Below, piece by piece: positions 31,351-45,000 of a DNA stretch of 64,000 bases (positions are counted from its first letter, which is position 1; every line of letters begins with the position of its first letter). The position numbers were made by a program, and so were the translations under genes. Source of the stretch: Chaunax sp. Z400. Its lineage: Eukaryota; Chordata; Actinopteri; Lophiiformes; Chaunacidae. Location of the stretch: NCBI GenBank assembly GCA_037577475.1, contig CM075202.1, forward strand, positions 11,961,501-12,025,500, read 5' to 3'. A model generated the notes under the pieces. It had not been told where the DNA came from and searched no databases. It saw only the letters and a program-made list of their open reading frames with translations.

Positions 31351-32544
31351 GTAAGACACTCTCATTTCTGCTTGATCGGAAATTAGGCCCAAAATGTCTT
31401 TGAGCAAGGACTCATTTGAGAGATTGATGAATAATGCCAACCTAAGGAAATCCTTAGAAACCACTTTGTATCCTTCATGTGGTTATCTCACCCAACATTC
31501 AGGCATTGACAGGTTTTCCTTAATTCAGGCAATTTGTAAAGCTAAACCAATTTCAACTCGGACCTGGAGGGCAACCCATTTTGAGCGATAAAAAATTGAT
31601 CATAATCAGCGCCGCACCTTTTCACCCCAGATCTGACAGAGTTGCAATTTAATCAAAAGTGTAATCACACTCATCGCAAATTTGCACCCACGTTGGCTTT
31701 TGTAACAGATGCACAGCGCAGAACTCTTAATGGTGTTTCACAAAATGTCTGATAGTTGCTGTCACCGCTCTGTTGCTGGATGAGGGACACTGGATCCAAA
31801 AGTTGATAATGCTTCCCTGCAGTGTCAGAAAGCAATGCTGGACCCACTCAGCTGCAGCGAGCCTTATTGCCCTCTTTCATCTTCTCTTCCTCTCATTTAT
31901 CTTTGATCTCGCATTTCTTTCTGACCAATCTCGCTCTGCTGCGCCTCTTACAGTAGACCTGTAGACAAAGAAGGAAGAAGGGAAGTAGTAAGCTTTTAGT
32001 TAAAAATTGCAGACACGCACACAGAGGCGCAAGCATGAGCACTGTACACACAGAGTCTGTATCATCTGCAGAACATCTGCTTGCCATCAAAAGTGGCATC
32101 AAAGGCCACTAGTTACTTGGATTGCATTAGCTTCCTGATGTTTCAGCTTTGAAATGACACAGCAATACTTCAGCGAATGACACATCCTCCAAGTCCAAAC
32201 GATACGAGCGTCTTTCTGGCTGTCTGGATAACAAAATGAAAACAGACGATACGCTAGAAGTCCTGCAAACACCATCTCTCACAAAACTGCCTAATTTTAA
32301 GACGGCATCACCGCGCTTCATATTGCAGGCTGTTGCATTTCATCCTGATCTTCGTAAGAGAGTAGGCGAGTTTAGGCACGCTATCAGCGCTGTCTCTTAA
32401 GCAACAGGCATTTTGTTTGTCTCCTCACTCAAGCAGCTTAAAGGTGTTTGTGTGAGATAAGCAGAGTGGGATTTTTTTTCCTTAAGGAATATAACATCAT
32501 GTCTCTTCATGTTGAGCACATCAGTAATCTGTTGCTGTTCTCTT

Positions 32545-32715
32545 CTAGTCGCCATTATCGGAATTAGTTTGGTGGCTCTATATTTAATATGAAATTAGCA
32601 ACTGATAACACTTTGATTATACTAGCTGGCAGCAGGGGCCCATTATATTCTGATAAGCCTGTCATAATTTATATGCACATGGAGAATATACTGTACACAT
32701 GACTCATACTGTTTG
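32545..32715. promoter_or_regulatory. Candidate conserved non-coding block
   Basis: A unique sequence with TAAT/ATTA cores (tcggaattagtttggtggct, then gcccattatattctgataag and tcataatttatatgcacatg), without repeats and coding-free in all frames. Suggested by texture only. Confidence 0.25.
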
Positions 32716-34389
32716 TGTGTATCAGTGTGGAGTTTCTCTGCTTTTTAGTGTCTGAGGAAAGGGAGCTGTTCTAGTGATTTTCAAAAGTGTTATTCTCTAA
32801 GGAGGTAAAATGTTTCTCCAATTGTCTTGTTTTAAAATTATGACCAAAGAGGTAAAGACTGAGTGTCAGTTTCCACTTTTCTTTTCTTTATTTCTTTATT
32901 TCTTTTTTGTTGTTGCGTGTGCATGGGCCAAACTCAAGAGCCTCTCAATTCACATACTCCATACTCTCCATCATATATATCTATATACATATACCGAAGT
33001 CAGGCAGAGTAATTTATGTAATATAATCAGTATAAAAGCCTGTCCACCAATATTTAAGGATTAATAGCCCCCATAAAGGTTTTACTGACTAAGTTAAATC
33101 CTTAGTCACTGCAACATTTTTGTTATGATGATAGTTTGAAAGCCCAAAACGTCTTGGGTGTGAGTTCACTTGGACTCTCAAAATGTGATGGTGCATTCTT
33201 TAAAGAAAACTAATATGTTGTGCGGCATTCTGATAAATTTGTACAAGAACCAAAGTATAACAGACACCAAGTTGGGGTTTGAAGTGATATGTGCTCGAAC
33301 AATTATATGACCCAGCGAATACCAGTGTCTGGAAAAAAAAATCAACCTCTGAGGCTGAAAAAGTGGCACAAAACTGCTGGTCTTTCAATGGCTACTTAAG
33401 GCTGGATCCAAAATCAAGTAAATCCCCATAAAACTCATCATTAAAATGCCAAACAGCAGAAATAAACATGTTTACAGCCCGGTAAAAAAAGCGCTTTTGG
33501 CCACTATAGCTTATTTCCCAGTTCACGACAGTGATATGCAGTTCAGAATACAGGGGTACACTTTTATATAACTCACTTTATATGAGGCTGAAAGTTATAA
33601 ATAATGAACGCTTCCTCTCTGAGTAACCAGCAACCAGGCCTGTCTCAGCTCCACCCACGCTCAACCTCTTCACCCTTTTTTGGATTAGCTGGCTTTACAG
33701 TGGAGTCATGCAGTCCCGAAATGGTTACTGCTACAGTATAGCCACCATGATAGCTTCACAATGACTCTTCAGATACCTACTGTACTGTACTGCTAACATC
33801 ACAGAGACTATGCCCAGGTTTTATACAGTCTATGGTTCGAAGTCACTCCTACTCACTCATTCATTTTGCTTTTTGTGTGTATTAAACAAGCAAGAAGTGT
33901 TGGCAAGTGAACCCATAGGATGGAGTTAGGATTTTTTTTTTCTTTTTCCCAGTCTTCATGCCAGCAGCAGGTCGCCACCTGCAGGGTGTAAGTTTCACAT
34001 TTATCATGCAGGTGTGAAATTGGTGTTGATCTATCATCTAACTGGAAAAAATGAAACTGGGAAACAGTTCTTCTGGTTTTTAGAACAGGCGTTTGTTAAT
34101 TTTATTCACTTCAAATCTTCTCAACGAATGCATCAATTTGCATGATAGCAGTGATTAAAAACTTGATGCCTTTATTCCATGATTGTCTTATTTTTGTAGT
34201 GTTTGCTCATATCCAATAGTGTTCTGGGTGGGTGGATGACTTATTCGGAAAGCAAACGAGAAAGCGAATCATAAAAAATACCATTCACTAAGCGACTACG
34301 AGGAGGAGCTGTCATATCATGGACATCACACACACACACACACATACTATACACACTGACATATAGACAGAGCTGATATGTGAGCACAT

Positions 34390-34545
34390 CAAATACTAAT
34401 GCCCACTGGGATTTTGCTGCCGTACGGAGTTATGCATGGTAATTACATGGCTCAGTATGCCCATTCTGATATAGCCCTCTATTAGCTGTCACATTCAGAC
34501 TGTTTGCACTGTCACACCTCTGCCATCGGCATAGACTGTTCCTGT
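34390..34545. promoter_or_regulatory. Candidate conserved non-coding block
   Basis: Unique non-repetitive sequence including gttatgcatggtaattacat and tctattagctgtcacattca, with homeodomain-type TAATTA and a TGACAG-like MEIS/TGIF core. No coding frame is sustained. Confidence 0.25.
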
Positions 34546-35179
34546 GTGAATAGGTGCGTGCGTGTGACATGAAAAGAATACACACTAATAATTGGCTGCT
34601 CCATATTTAGTGTGCAGACATGGGGTGGTGTCACTCTATCGTCTACCTCTCAGCAAGAAAGCAAAAAATCATATTTCCAGGAATGTCAAGCTATACTTTT
34701 AATAATATTTTTTTTTAACTTAAACTTGACTTTGTGCATCTTTGTGCATATTTTCACTTTTTGCACCAACTTCATTCTGCAGGCCTCCGTATGACTGCCC
34801 ATTTACCAAGGCGAACAAGTCTCGAACAAGGCAACCAGGCAAAGCGGGCAACACCCTTTTGGCTCTTGATATCCCAGGGCACCTGTGTGCATGCTATTTC
34901 AGTAACAGACGCACAGAAACCTTGAGGCCAGGTTGTATTTTTCCAGCAACGTGTGTCTGCTGTGAGTAATGTTCTTGACGGAAACCTGGAGTGACAGGAC
35001 AATTCACAGACTACAGAGTACCTACAAATTTTTGCCCCAGGGCCCCCTAACAGGTTCATCCATCCATGCCAGTTACAAATATGATCAAGACTGACGTGCA
35101 CAAAATAAAAACTAAAAAAACTAAAAGAAACTTGACAAACATTGATATGTTTTAAACATTTGGACTGTGAGTTGAGGAT

Positions 35180-35201
35180 GGGGGGGGGGGGGGGGGGGGG
35201 G
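35180..35201 (+). repeat. Poly-G run
   Basis: Twenty-two consecutive G residues, capable of G-quadruplex formation. The (GA)n tract at 35775-35808 is followed by further G-runs. Confidence 0.95.
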
Positions 35202-35773
35202 ACTACAGTAGTTCACTTTATTATCAGTGTGCAGAAAACATCACTCACAGAAATGACAAAGGTTCAAAAGACTTTTTTTCTCTCTCTATCTTTTTGTTTC
35301 TGTCAGTCTGCCACTGCCTTAATAGCCTTTAACAGATCCAGTCATTTTTGCAGCCTCAGATGGACAAATTAGGTAAATATATTGTCAGGGAAATTTGTAC
35401 TAAATGGATAAATGGCTCAAATGGCTCATCATTGTATCAGACAATTCCAAACAATAGCTTTACTGATTGGATTTTTGAAATATTTTATTCCCAAAATATC
35501 CGGTATTCCATTAAATTCTTTTCAACTTGTTAAATAATTCACCAACACACAACAGACTATTTTGCTCCCTGCAGCTGAGGGTGCCGCCTGCAACATGAAG
35601 CACCAGAGCAACCCCACCCCCTCCCGCCTCCAAATAAAACAGACAAAAGAAGAAAAAAAAAGATGAATGCAGCACAGAAATGGAGGTATGCTTTTCCCAC
35701 AGTATGCACTTTGTTTTGCCTAATTAATTTGCTTTGGTTCAGGCACTTTGCCCAAATGCAGTTAGATAGACAC

Positions 35774-35774
<1 letters not shown>

Positions 35775-35807
<33 letters not shown>

Positions 35808-35830
35808 GGTGAGGTGGGGGTGGGGGGTTA
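35775..35830 (+). repeat. (GA)n microsatellite followed by G-runs
   Basis: About 34 bases of GA with one AAA interruption pass into gaggtgggggtggggggtta. This is a purine-only strand that could form triplex or G-quadruplex structures. Confidence 0.85.
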
Positions 35831-36889
35831 GTTGGCTCTCCTGTGTTTTTGAATATTCAGGCATGTGTGTAACTGTGTTTGTACTTTGGTGACTTCACTG
35901 GGGTTTCTTTCTGGTCTGTCTGGTCAAAAATACATTATTTGCAAACATACATGGAGTCAGTGATAAATCACCTTGCAGACTTTGGTCCATTTGTTTGTTA
36001 AAAATAAATAAATAAATAAAAGGCTCGGCATCAGTGAATTATACTTCCAAATTTATGCTGTTAGATTCTTTGTGAAAATGTGCTGATTATGTCTGTTTGA
36101 CCTTGAAAGGTTCAGGAATCGGCCATACAAAAAACTAAACCCAAAACCAATTACCCAAAACTAATGTTTACTTGTCCAATATGTTTTCCTATTATACAGT
36201 ATGAGTCGCTATGAAACTTTTATTTAAATAAGGTTAAAATCAATGGCAAAGTAAAAGTCAAAAAGTCTGCATTTTAAGATATTATTAATTGCATTTGGAT
36301 ATGAATGGGTGGGGAATATCTTATGCTGAATCAAAGTTCTAAACCATCACAAACCATGAAGTTGTCATAGTAGAGGAAGGAAGCTTGAACATTTGAACAT
36401 TTTGAGGTTCTCAGACTGATGTCTAGTTTTTTTAATGCATTAATTTTGATGAACCATTGTATTCAAAGCTGTTTATACAGCAATATAATCAAATAGTGTC
36501 TATAAAATTAAGTAAAGTTCATTTTAATAATTTTTTCAGTCTGTTGCACGGCAGACCTTTAGATTTATAGTCATAGCAGGAAAAGCACAGATGTTACTAA
36601 TATCTATGTATGAGCATTTTTAAGATTTTAAAATATTCTGCAACTGCATCACAACACTTGAAAAAAAAATTTAATTAATTTTTTTGAAAAAAAAAATAAA
36701 ATAAATGAAATTAGAAGGAAAATTAAAAAAGAAAATCCACAAAAAGCTGATCTAAAACTGTAAATTGTGAACATGTGTTTTGGAAAGAGATCAACAATAA
36801 TAAAAATTGTACAGTTTTTTAAATAATTAGGCTAAAAACCATTCAAACTAAATGCATGTTGCTTTACCAGCACCTTGTGGCGAATCCTA

Positions 36890-37125
36890 TTAATTCTCCT
36901 CTCCTCTCTTCGCTTGCTCCTCCCCCTCCTGCCCGTTTCCAAGTGAATGGTGCAGGCTATTGATTCTCCCACAGGGGATGATTAGCCCTAACCTGTGTCA
37001 GAGTGCCAAGTCCAGGCCGGTGATAATGCCTTCACTCAATGCACAATAACAACTCAGATGCCCCAGGAGCAAGTGCTAGCTGCTTCGTGCTTGCTGGCAT
37101 GCTAATTTGCAGAGACTTGTGATAA
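36890..37125. promoter_or_regulatory. Candidate conserved non-coding block
   Basis: A unique sequence with acaggggatgattagccctaa and ggcatgctaatttgcagaga, the latter holding overlapping octamer-like ATGCTAAT and ATTTGCAG sites. It has no repeats and no supported exon. Confidence 0.3.
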
Positions 37126-39443
37126 ATGTATGCTGTCATTCTTGCTGAACAAAGTCACCCTCTCAGCAGTGCTACATCACACAAATCGGAGGGAGCGGAA
37201 TTGTTTATGCTGTGTACTTCTATGTACGACGCAAGCTACACATAACATGCAGTATATGGTAAATGCATGTACACACTCATATCTGTCAACTCAGCTGCAA
37301 ACAATGCATTACAAACGTCGCATACTTTTATGGTCCTTAACAGCGAATAAACAGCCAACATACCTCTGACACCTCATTAGTCTTCATATACCCTCATGAG
37401 AGTCCCCCTTCAGGCCTGAAATTTCGACTCCAGGCCAATCTTCCCAAATATGCATGAGCCCATGCAAACTCAGCTCAGACTGAGCCTGAACCAAAGCCCA
37501 AAGCGTGTTTTAATGTAAAAATTCTCTCCCTTTTTTTCTTCCCCTTTTCCTCCTACCATCCCACTCACACCCACACAGTACACAAAAAGCTGAGACTCGT
37601 TACAATCTAAAAATGCATTTAGTGCAATAATGCAATGAAGACACTGTTTACTCTGCAGCTGTTTTGGCCAATCCATCATGATGAAGATTCTAGTCAGGTT
37701 GTAAACAGAAAGACATAAACGGTTGTGATGCAGCTCTCACCAAACCATAGTTAGGCAACCATAACACGTATACAGACGTTGAAAACCTCTCCACATTGAT
37801 AAAGCACACACTTGAACAATCATAATGGTGAAGAAGAGAGCAAGTGCTGGATAAATCAAAAGTGACTGACCACTTTACCTTGATGTGAGACGGCCAGTGA
37901 CAAAAGGTAAGTTGACAAATGTTTGCCAAATCTTCACCACCTGCCTATAAATCCTGAATAATAGACAAATGTGCAACTGGTAAAAAAAATCCCCCTGTTT
38001 TACATACATTTACATTTCTCTAGTCTGAATAAATAACAATTCAACACACACTCACCATGCCAGGAGTGAGGAGTAGAAAGCTCCTGCTGCAGACTGATGT
38101 ACATAAGATGAAGACAGCTGACAACAAATACATCAAAATCAGACTAAATGTATTACTTTAAGCTTTGAGATGACTGTCTTCAGATGTCCTCAGATATAGG
38201 ACTGAGTATTTCTACTCTACAGTATTTTTGGAAAAAAAGATCTGAGTACTCCTGCCACCAATGCATCAAATCCACAGATTGTATACTCTGGTGTTCTTGT
38301 CCAGCATTTTGTCATTGATTACATCCAACTCAAACATCAGAGAACACAACAGTAAATATAAACATCATCACTCTGTCTTGTTGTTTTTCTGTGTGTGAAA
38401 TCTGTATTGGGTTATAGAGACAAATTGCTCGAACATAATGTTAAATCTTTATTGTATATTTATTCAACCATATATCTGAATTTTGCAGAAAGGACCAGAA
38501 ACTGACAGGACGTGTTTGATTGTTTCAAGTCTTTGTATCCTTTGTATCCAAGCTTGGCCTCGTACCGAACACGGGCATCAGTGTTGTCGATCATTCCCGC
38601 TTGACTGTTTTGCTTTGTTACAATAAGCCCTTGTCTGCCTCTGCTTTCCGCCACGAGAGACAGCATGGATCACGACGTCACCCAGTTAAACACATGGCGG
38701 ACATGTGGGGTCACCGACTGGTTTGATGAGTATGAAAATTCATAACAAGCTCTGGACTCTGGACTGAGTTGAACACCCGCAGTTGTCACACAGGCCCCTA
38801 CAACAATGTGGGAACATCTTGTGGAACTTAACGTTGGGTTTCCTCCAATAATAAAACTTATTTAGACTAAGTGAGCCTCAGAAGCTCCTATCAGCAGTGA
38901 CATGATCCCTGCAAGTCCCAGCAAAACACAGGCTTCACTTCTCTATTGTATTTGTACAAACGCGTTACATGCGGTGCATTGAAGTTGCAGTGTAACGGCC
39001 AAACGCAGGATGTGGGTTTCTGTACAAAGACAAAAGAGGATCTGTCGGCAGCGTTGGCACAAGGAAAAGAGGGAGGGAAGCCTTTGAGAGGAATTTGTGA
39101 TCCTCTTGCTCTTCACCAGAAATACCCCCGCAAACACACACGGACAACAACGTGTGCGACGGCTCTTTATGCTCAAGCTGAAAGCCGCACACATACACAC
39201 AACTTGCACACAAAAACGCACCTATTTCCCTCAATCTCTCATAGACATAAACACATGCATACTGATACACACACCCCTAATCAGTGATCGCCTCTTTGAA
39301 TGGCTCGCGTGTCTGAAATGAGACAAAAGAAGAAGAGGAGGTGGAGGAGTGGAATAAAAGCAGATTTACAGGGCCTGTTCCAACGCCAGTCAGCAACTTC
39401 ATTCTCCAGCCTCAGTGATGCTCTACAGCAGTGATACATGCGT

Positions 39444-39444
<1 letters not shown>

Positions 39445-39495
<51 letters not shown>

Positions 39496-39537
39496 CATCT
39501 GCAGCTCTCTCTGTGACAGACACACACACACACACAC
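39445..39537. repeat. Two (CA)n tracts
   Basis: Tracts at 39445-39493 and 39519-39537 are separated by 25 bases. Frames across them encode Thr-His or Cys-Val repeats and are not genes. Confidence 0.9.
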
Positions 39538-40190
39538 GATGTTTTCTCAGATGTAAAGAAATATTAATAATCTGTCGTCTTGGCTCCATTTTTGTGCTGG
39601 AGGACTGTATGAATAAGCGAGGACATGGGAAAGTGTTTTGAGAAGCGTCTGCAGGAGAAAGGAGCAGATAAATGATACCAAGTAATTTTATTCAAAGTCT
39701 TCTCTTCTGATGCTTCATTATTCAAATGTGCAAGCTGAGGGCGCATATACTGTACAACCTGGGCGCATTTGGTTGGAACATCTCCTACAATAATTGCATT
39801 TCTTGATTCTTGACAAACTAGTTTTGTGGATCTGTATGTTGACCTTTACTACTTCACTCGCAGTGCAAAACAACAAAATGTATTTTTAATCTGTTGCATT
39901 GCAGATCGTATCCCGACGGTAACGGACAGATGTTAATAAGGAACTTCTCGAACATGTTTCATTAATTCAGAATGCCGTCTGGATGGCATGAGGCGCTACG
40001 TAGGAGTTTTCCTCCACAGAAAAGTCAAAATGCTGCTCGTTTATCTTACAAAAACACAGAACTGATTAATAAAGATTTATTTTATTTCTTGCCTGCCGTC
40101 TTCATCTCCGAGGCTGAGCGTGTGCTTCTGTCTTGTCTTCGCGGTTCGCAGAGATACAGGGATCAAATGGCTTGAGATTTGTTTTGTTTT

Positions 40191-40192
<2 letters not shown>

Positions 40193-40228
<36 letters not shown>
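40193..40228. repeat. (TG)n microsatellite
   Basis: About 36 bases of perfect TG. Confidence 0.9.
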
Positions 40229-40230
<2 letters not shown>

Positions 40231-40558
40231 TCACTTCAGATTCCAGTGTTGGGATTACCAGTCCCTTTTGAAATGAAAGATTCAATCACTTTCTTTGAAA
40301 TGAATTTGCATAGCACTCTCTTAAAAGGTTCAAAACATGTTTCAGAAGACAGTCATGTATATATAATCAATGTTTATGGCTGCCTTGCTGTTATGCAATA
40401 TTTATTTATATTTATATGTAAAAGTCCTTGACAAAAGTAATCTGTGATTCAAACTGCAGTACGACACAAAACACGATCACTCACCTCATGACTGTCAGGT
40501 TGTATTTACAGTGTGTGCTCCTGAAATAGAACAAAAAATAATGACTTACTCTGACTCT

Positions 40559-40561
<3 letters not shown>

Positions 40562-40604
<43 letters not shown>
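40562..40604. repeat. (TG)n microsatellite
   Basis: About 43 bases of TG passing into acatatatatgtag. Confidence 0.9.
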
Positions 40605-40606
<2 letters not shown>

Positions 40607-41789
40607 ATATATATGTAGATCTATGTAGATCTTACAAGCTACTGTAATTCTAAATACCAAAGTTTAATCCAAGTGGGTGGTCTTAACTTTGTGTTTAGCT
40701 CAACTTCACCAGCATCTCATGGTGGTTTGATATTTTTATGGTGTATGAGGCTGGTTGTCAAGAATTATTCTTAGATATAATAATCACTGCAGGCTCTCAC
40801 TGAAAATTTAAATGAGAAAAAAGAAGAAAAAAAAAATTCAATTCTCATGAGAAATGGTCCAAGCTGAGGAATTATCTCAGGGGACTGCATCAGGAAAATT
40901 AAGATGTCACAAAGAAATAAATTCTTCTGCACGCTGCTTGCAGAGAACTATCTCAATATCTAAGTGAAGTCTGAGAAATGGTCTATCATGTATTTTGATG
41001 ACAGATAGAGTAACAGCTCACCTAACATTAAAACCAAAGTATTTCTCTGAAATATAACGGCAACAACAAGACGAACAAGACGAAGACTTTATGGCTCCGC
41101 TAGGCTGTTCTTCGCCGTGCTTTTTACTCAGGTGTGAGGGGATGCTGAAAATCTAATGCAGGCCCATATAAGGTACCCCACATGATAGAAAAGGGCTTTC
41201 GGCAGCACACAAAAAGACCATAAATGCACCTTTCTGCATGCTGCTGTCCCACGACGAGTAGCCGGTGTCCTTTCTATTTTCTGGCAGCCTGAGTCCACCA
41301 CTGGCTCACAAGTACAATGTTAACATGCTGATGTTTGGCTGCTGGAATGTTTACCATGTTTACTGCGTCAGTATACTTCATTAGCAGTGCTGGTTGCATG
41401 GTTGAATAGCTTCAGGACGCCCTCCCCCAGCACCACTCTGACGCTGCAATTTCTGTCACTTGGTTGACAATCTGACATTCACAGCCGCATCATGCAGTGA
41501 TCCCATGTGAGCTGAGGGTATTAAGTAAGCAGGGTTTAAACTCTTAGGTTTACATTCTTAACACAGTTTTTCTGTCATGGTCCATGTATGTTTTTAAATT
41601 TTGTTTATTGGATTAACTTCAAATCTGCAGAGGCGAGAAAACTATTTGTATATATATATATATATTTTTTTTTAATGAGGCCAAAATCTAAAATGTAACT
41701 TGTAGTCTTGGACCCATTGCATTATTTTCAACACGAAAGCGACGGTCTGAAAATGTGCACTGTTATCCCGATTTTCAGATTATTGTTAT

Positions 41790-42010
41790 GTCTTCCAAAG
41801 TGGTCAGAAAGTCCATAGTACACAAATAATAGGCAAAACCTGGGCATATCATTTTCAAAAAACAATGACATTTCTCAATTTCAACAATTGATATGTTGTC
41901 TTTGTGCTATTCTCAATTAAATATGGGGTTTCAGTGTTTTGCAAATCATCACATTCTGTTTCTATTTACATTTTACACAGCGTCCCAACTTTTTTGGAAA
42001 TGGGGTTGTA
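41790..42010 (+). mobile_element. DNA-transposon-like repeat end
   Basis: The sequence aatatggggtttcagtgttt, gcaaatcatcacattctgtt, tatttacattttacacagcg and cccaacttttttggaaatgg then ggttgta is the terminal part of a teleost repeat I recognise, probably a non-autonomous DNA transposon. The other end was not located. Confidence 0.65.
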
Positions 42011-45000
42011 CAAAAACAAATCATGGACATCCACCCAAAAGTGATCAACTGGCTGATCCCAGACTGACATTTCCCACTGAGCTGTGATGACAGCATGGCT
42101 GAAAAATAAAAGAAAGAGTTTTGAAAATATTGCTTTATCTTGCATATAAATGCCACTTGTGAAAAAACAGATGTCAAATAGGTGACATTTTTTGCAGTAC
42201 CTTTGCTGCAAAGTTCACCATTACTTAGTGCAGAGTAAATATAGCTCAATCCTGTCCGACTGCTCCTCCAGCTCTTGCTTTCTCAGTGTTTTTTTTCTCC
42301 CTTCTCTCCCAACTGATTTGGCCTGTAGTTGTTGCAGGCCTGCGTCAGTGAATGGACCTACGCCTCGTCAATAAAGCAATCATTAGAAGCAGATTGAGTT
42401 TGTGCTTGTGTACTGACAGCACATTAGATGGGGGAAGGGAGGAGGAGGAGAGGAGCGGGGGAGACAAGGACACTGATGGTGAGATTCGATATTTTTGATG
42501 CATGTCGGCTAAATCTGTCTCAGCCAATTTAAGTGATGGGAAACACTCTCACTGTTTTGTTTTTTTTAACACACATAGAAGTTGATGCATCTTATCTCAA
42601 AGCACACCTGGCCTCATATAATCACAGATGTACATATTAAAGTAAACACGTTCGTTATCCATTGTCTTTCCTCATTCTTGATCTTGACACAAAAGTATCT
42701 CCATTAGCAGGCAGTTGCAACAAGACTCAGATGATCAGATTTTAAAACACAGAAAACCCTTCTCCCCTCTGCCAGTAGCCTCTTAAAACCTCCCCATTTG
42801 TCTTTCTGTCTCGGTCTAAGCTGTGTGTGCCTGGGGAAAGCCTTGATCAGTGATCAGCTTTGATTTTGCCACAATCAGTATAATCAATCCAAATTCTTTT
42901 GTGCTCTCTCTGACCCTCTAACACGGAGCCAGCATCACCCCATCCACTGAAGCCCATAGTTAAAGGACTGCAGAGCCGGCTTCAGCAGAATTTTGGTACG
43001 TTACTGTGCTTGTATGGGTGCTGTATTGTGTGATGGAAAATGTTTCATACAGATGATACATGTGATCTCCTCCTTTTTGGTGCACCTGTCACGTTAAATC
43101 ATAGGAGATGATTGCTTATTATTGTGTATAGTATTTGTATCGTGTCCCTCAGGTTTTCTTCTTCATTAATGCCAATAAAAGCATATTATACAAGGCAGAA
43201 AGTCTAGAAAGTGTACTGTAAGTCTCATTATGTGTGTGTGTGAGTGTGTCTCTTCCACTTGTGTCAATGCAATGTACAGTGCAGTAGCATGTCTCAACTA
43301 TTCCCTCAATCTCAATGATTCTGCATGTATAAGTGTTTGATCTTGAGCTGTTTCGCCCCATTGTCTCTTTTTCATGTCCCATTTAATGCAAATCCACTGT
43401 TCACACTTGTGCACATGCATAAACTAAGTGATACATTAGATACATTAGAAAGAGCACGTCCACCAGTACATGACAGTAATCCTGGGTGGAGATATAAATC
43501 GACACGTTCGTTTATTACCTATATGATCTGTTCTGCAGTCTGAGCAGGGAAAGTCACCACACGTGTTTGTTTTCGCCAATGTGAAGCACGACTTGCCTAT
43601 GGGCACGCTGCTCTTTCTCTTATCATCATGATTGCAGGAGACACTGAGACATACGTACATGTTCACTGTCAAGGATAATGTGGATGATGTATGCAGTTCG
43701 GATTGGGAATGGCTCACAGAGCACAAAGGGGCAGATAGAGAGCAAGAATGAGGGTGAAAGAGAATTTCATTCTTGCATTATCTTTGCTTTAATATATTCT
43801 AAAGCTATGATTTATTATATTTTCTTCATTTTATTATCATGTAATAATCCCTTGCACCATAATACACATAGCAGCCAATCCAGAATGATGTACTACACTG
43901 AGCAATATGGTTATGGTGGAAGGCATTAATACAGATCTATGTCAATGTGGCAAACAGCCCCATTCACTTGCGACCTAATCTAAAAATGCTTGCTGGAAGT
44001 GCACATTCGTTGACATTTTTTATCAAGTAAGGCACATTCCCTCACCAATATCTCATTAAGATATGACCATGACACCAACAGCAGGCTTTGTTAATACATT
44101 GCAGCATCCCAGAAACAGCCTGCTTTTATGCAATCGCACACACTGCCCAACACTTTGACTTACAGCTCGTTCAAAATAAAATCCATAATGTCTGAAGTCA
44201 CTGCTGGCCACGACAGGCTAATTGGATGGCCGACACTGCTGATTGAAAAAGCCAACTCTGCAGTTAAAATTTTTTTTTTTATTATCATCAAGTACAAAGC
44301 TTAACGAAGAGCTGTCAGCTGTTAGTAATTTAGGGATGGGCGATGAAATAAATGAAAAACATGTTCCATCATTAGTCTCCAGAACAGCCTCAATGCTCAA
44401 AGACACAGGAACTCTGCTGCAGGGATGAAGAGCATTCGCGCAAAATACATTCACACATTTGGTGATTTGATGATGGTGGTGGAGAGACCAGTCCAGCACG
44501 TTGCTCCAAAATCTCCCAAATATGTTCAGGATGCTTAATGGCTAGAGGCGAGAGGTCAGCATGTACCATATGCCCTGCGTAGAAGTATTTCTTATGTTTC
44601 TCCATTCATGTATTCAGGTTTTTCGTTTGTAGGTTATGTTAGTAGGAGTTGGTATGGCTACCAGTCCTCCAGAGCATTCACAGTTATGCACGTCATGATT
44701 TCTATTTAAAGGGGAACTTTTTGGGGGGGGGGATTTCCGTTTCTGAAACGAAAATCGAACAACCAAAAGCTACATGTAGAAAAACAATGTTAACATCTTC
44801 TAATCAGAGGTGAGCCACACACACACACACACACACATCGTCCACAGTTTGCGCTATCTTTTACCAACCCTCTATTTAATACTTTCCAGTTCGGCACAGC
44901 AGTTTGGATTCATGCCTTTGACAAGGTGTAGAAGTACCAGTGGTCCCGCGTTCTTCCCCTTCATGATGATCCAATAAAAACAGCAAGACTCTGGTTATGT

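Larger units (their letters stand above)
31351..41789. other. Gene-poor stretch
   Basis: No confident exon. It contains microsatellites at 34329-34345, 35775-35808, 39445-39537, 40193-40228 and 40562-40604, a 22-base poly-G at 35180-35201, and unique AT-rich blocks at 32545-32715, 34390-34545 and 36890-37125 that look like candidate conserved elements. A 19-base island at 35353 between ttttgcag and gtaaat is too short to support. Confidence 0.5.

Noticed and set aside
34772..34969. An exon-like segment after the acceptor cattctgcag near 34782
   Set aside because: The frame has no donor or recognisable peptide, and overlapping frames on both strands are equally open.
35353..35371. A 19-base island between ttttgcag and gtaaat
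   Set aside because: It is too short, with no partner exons; splice-like motifs this minimal are frequent by chance.
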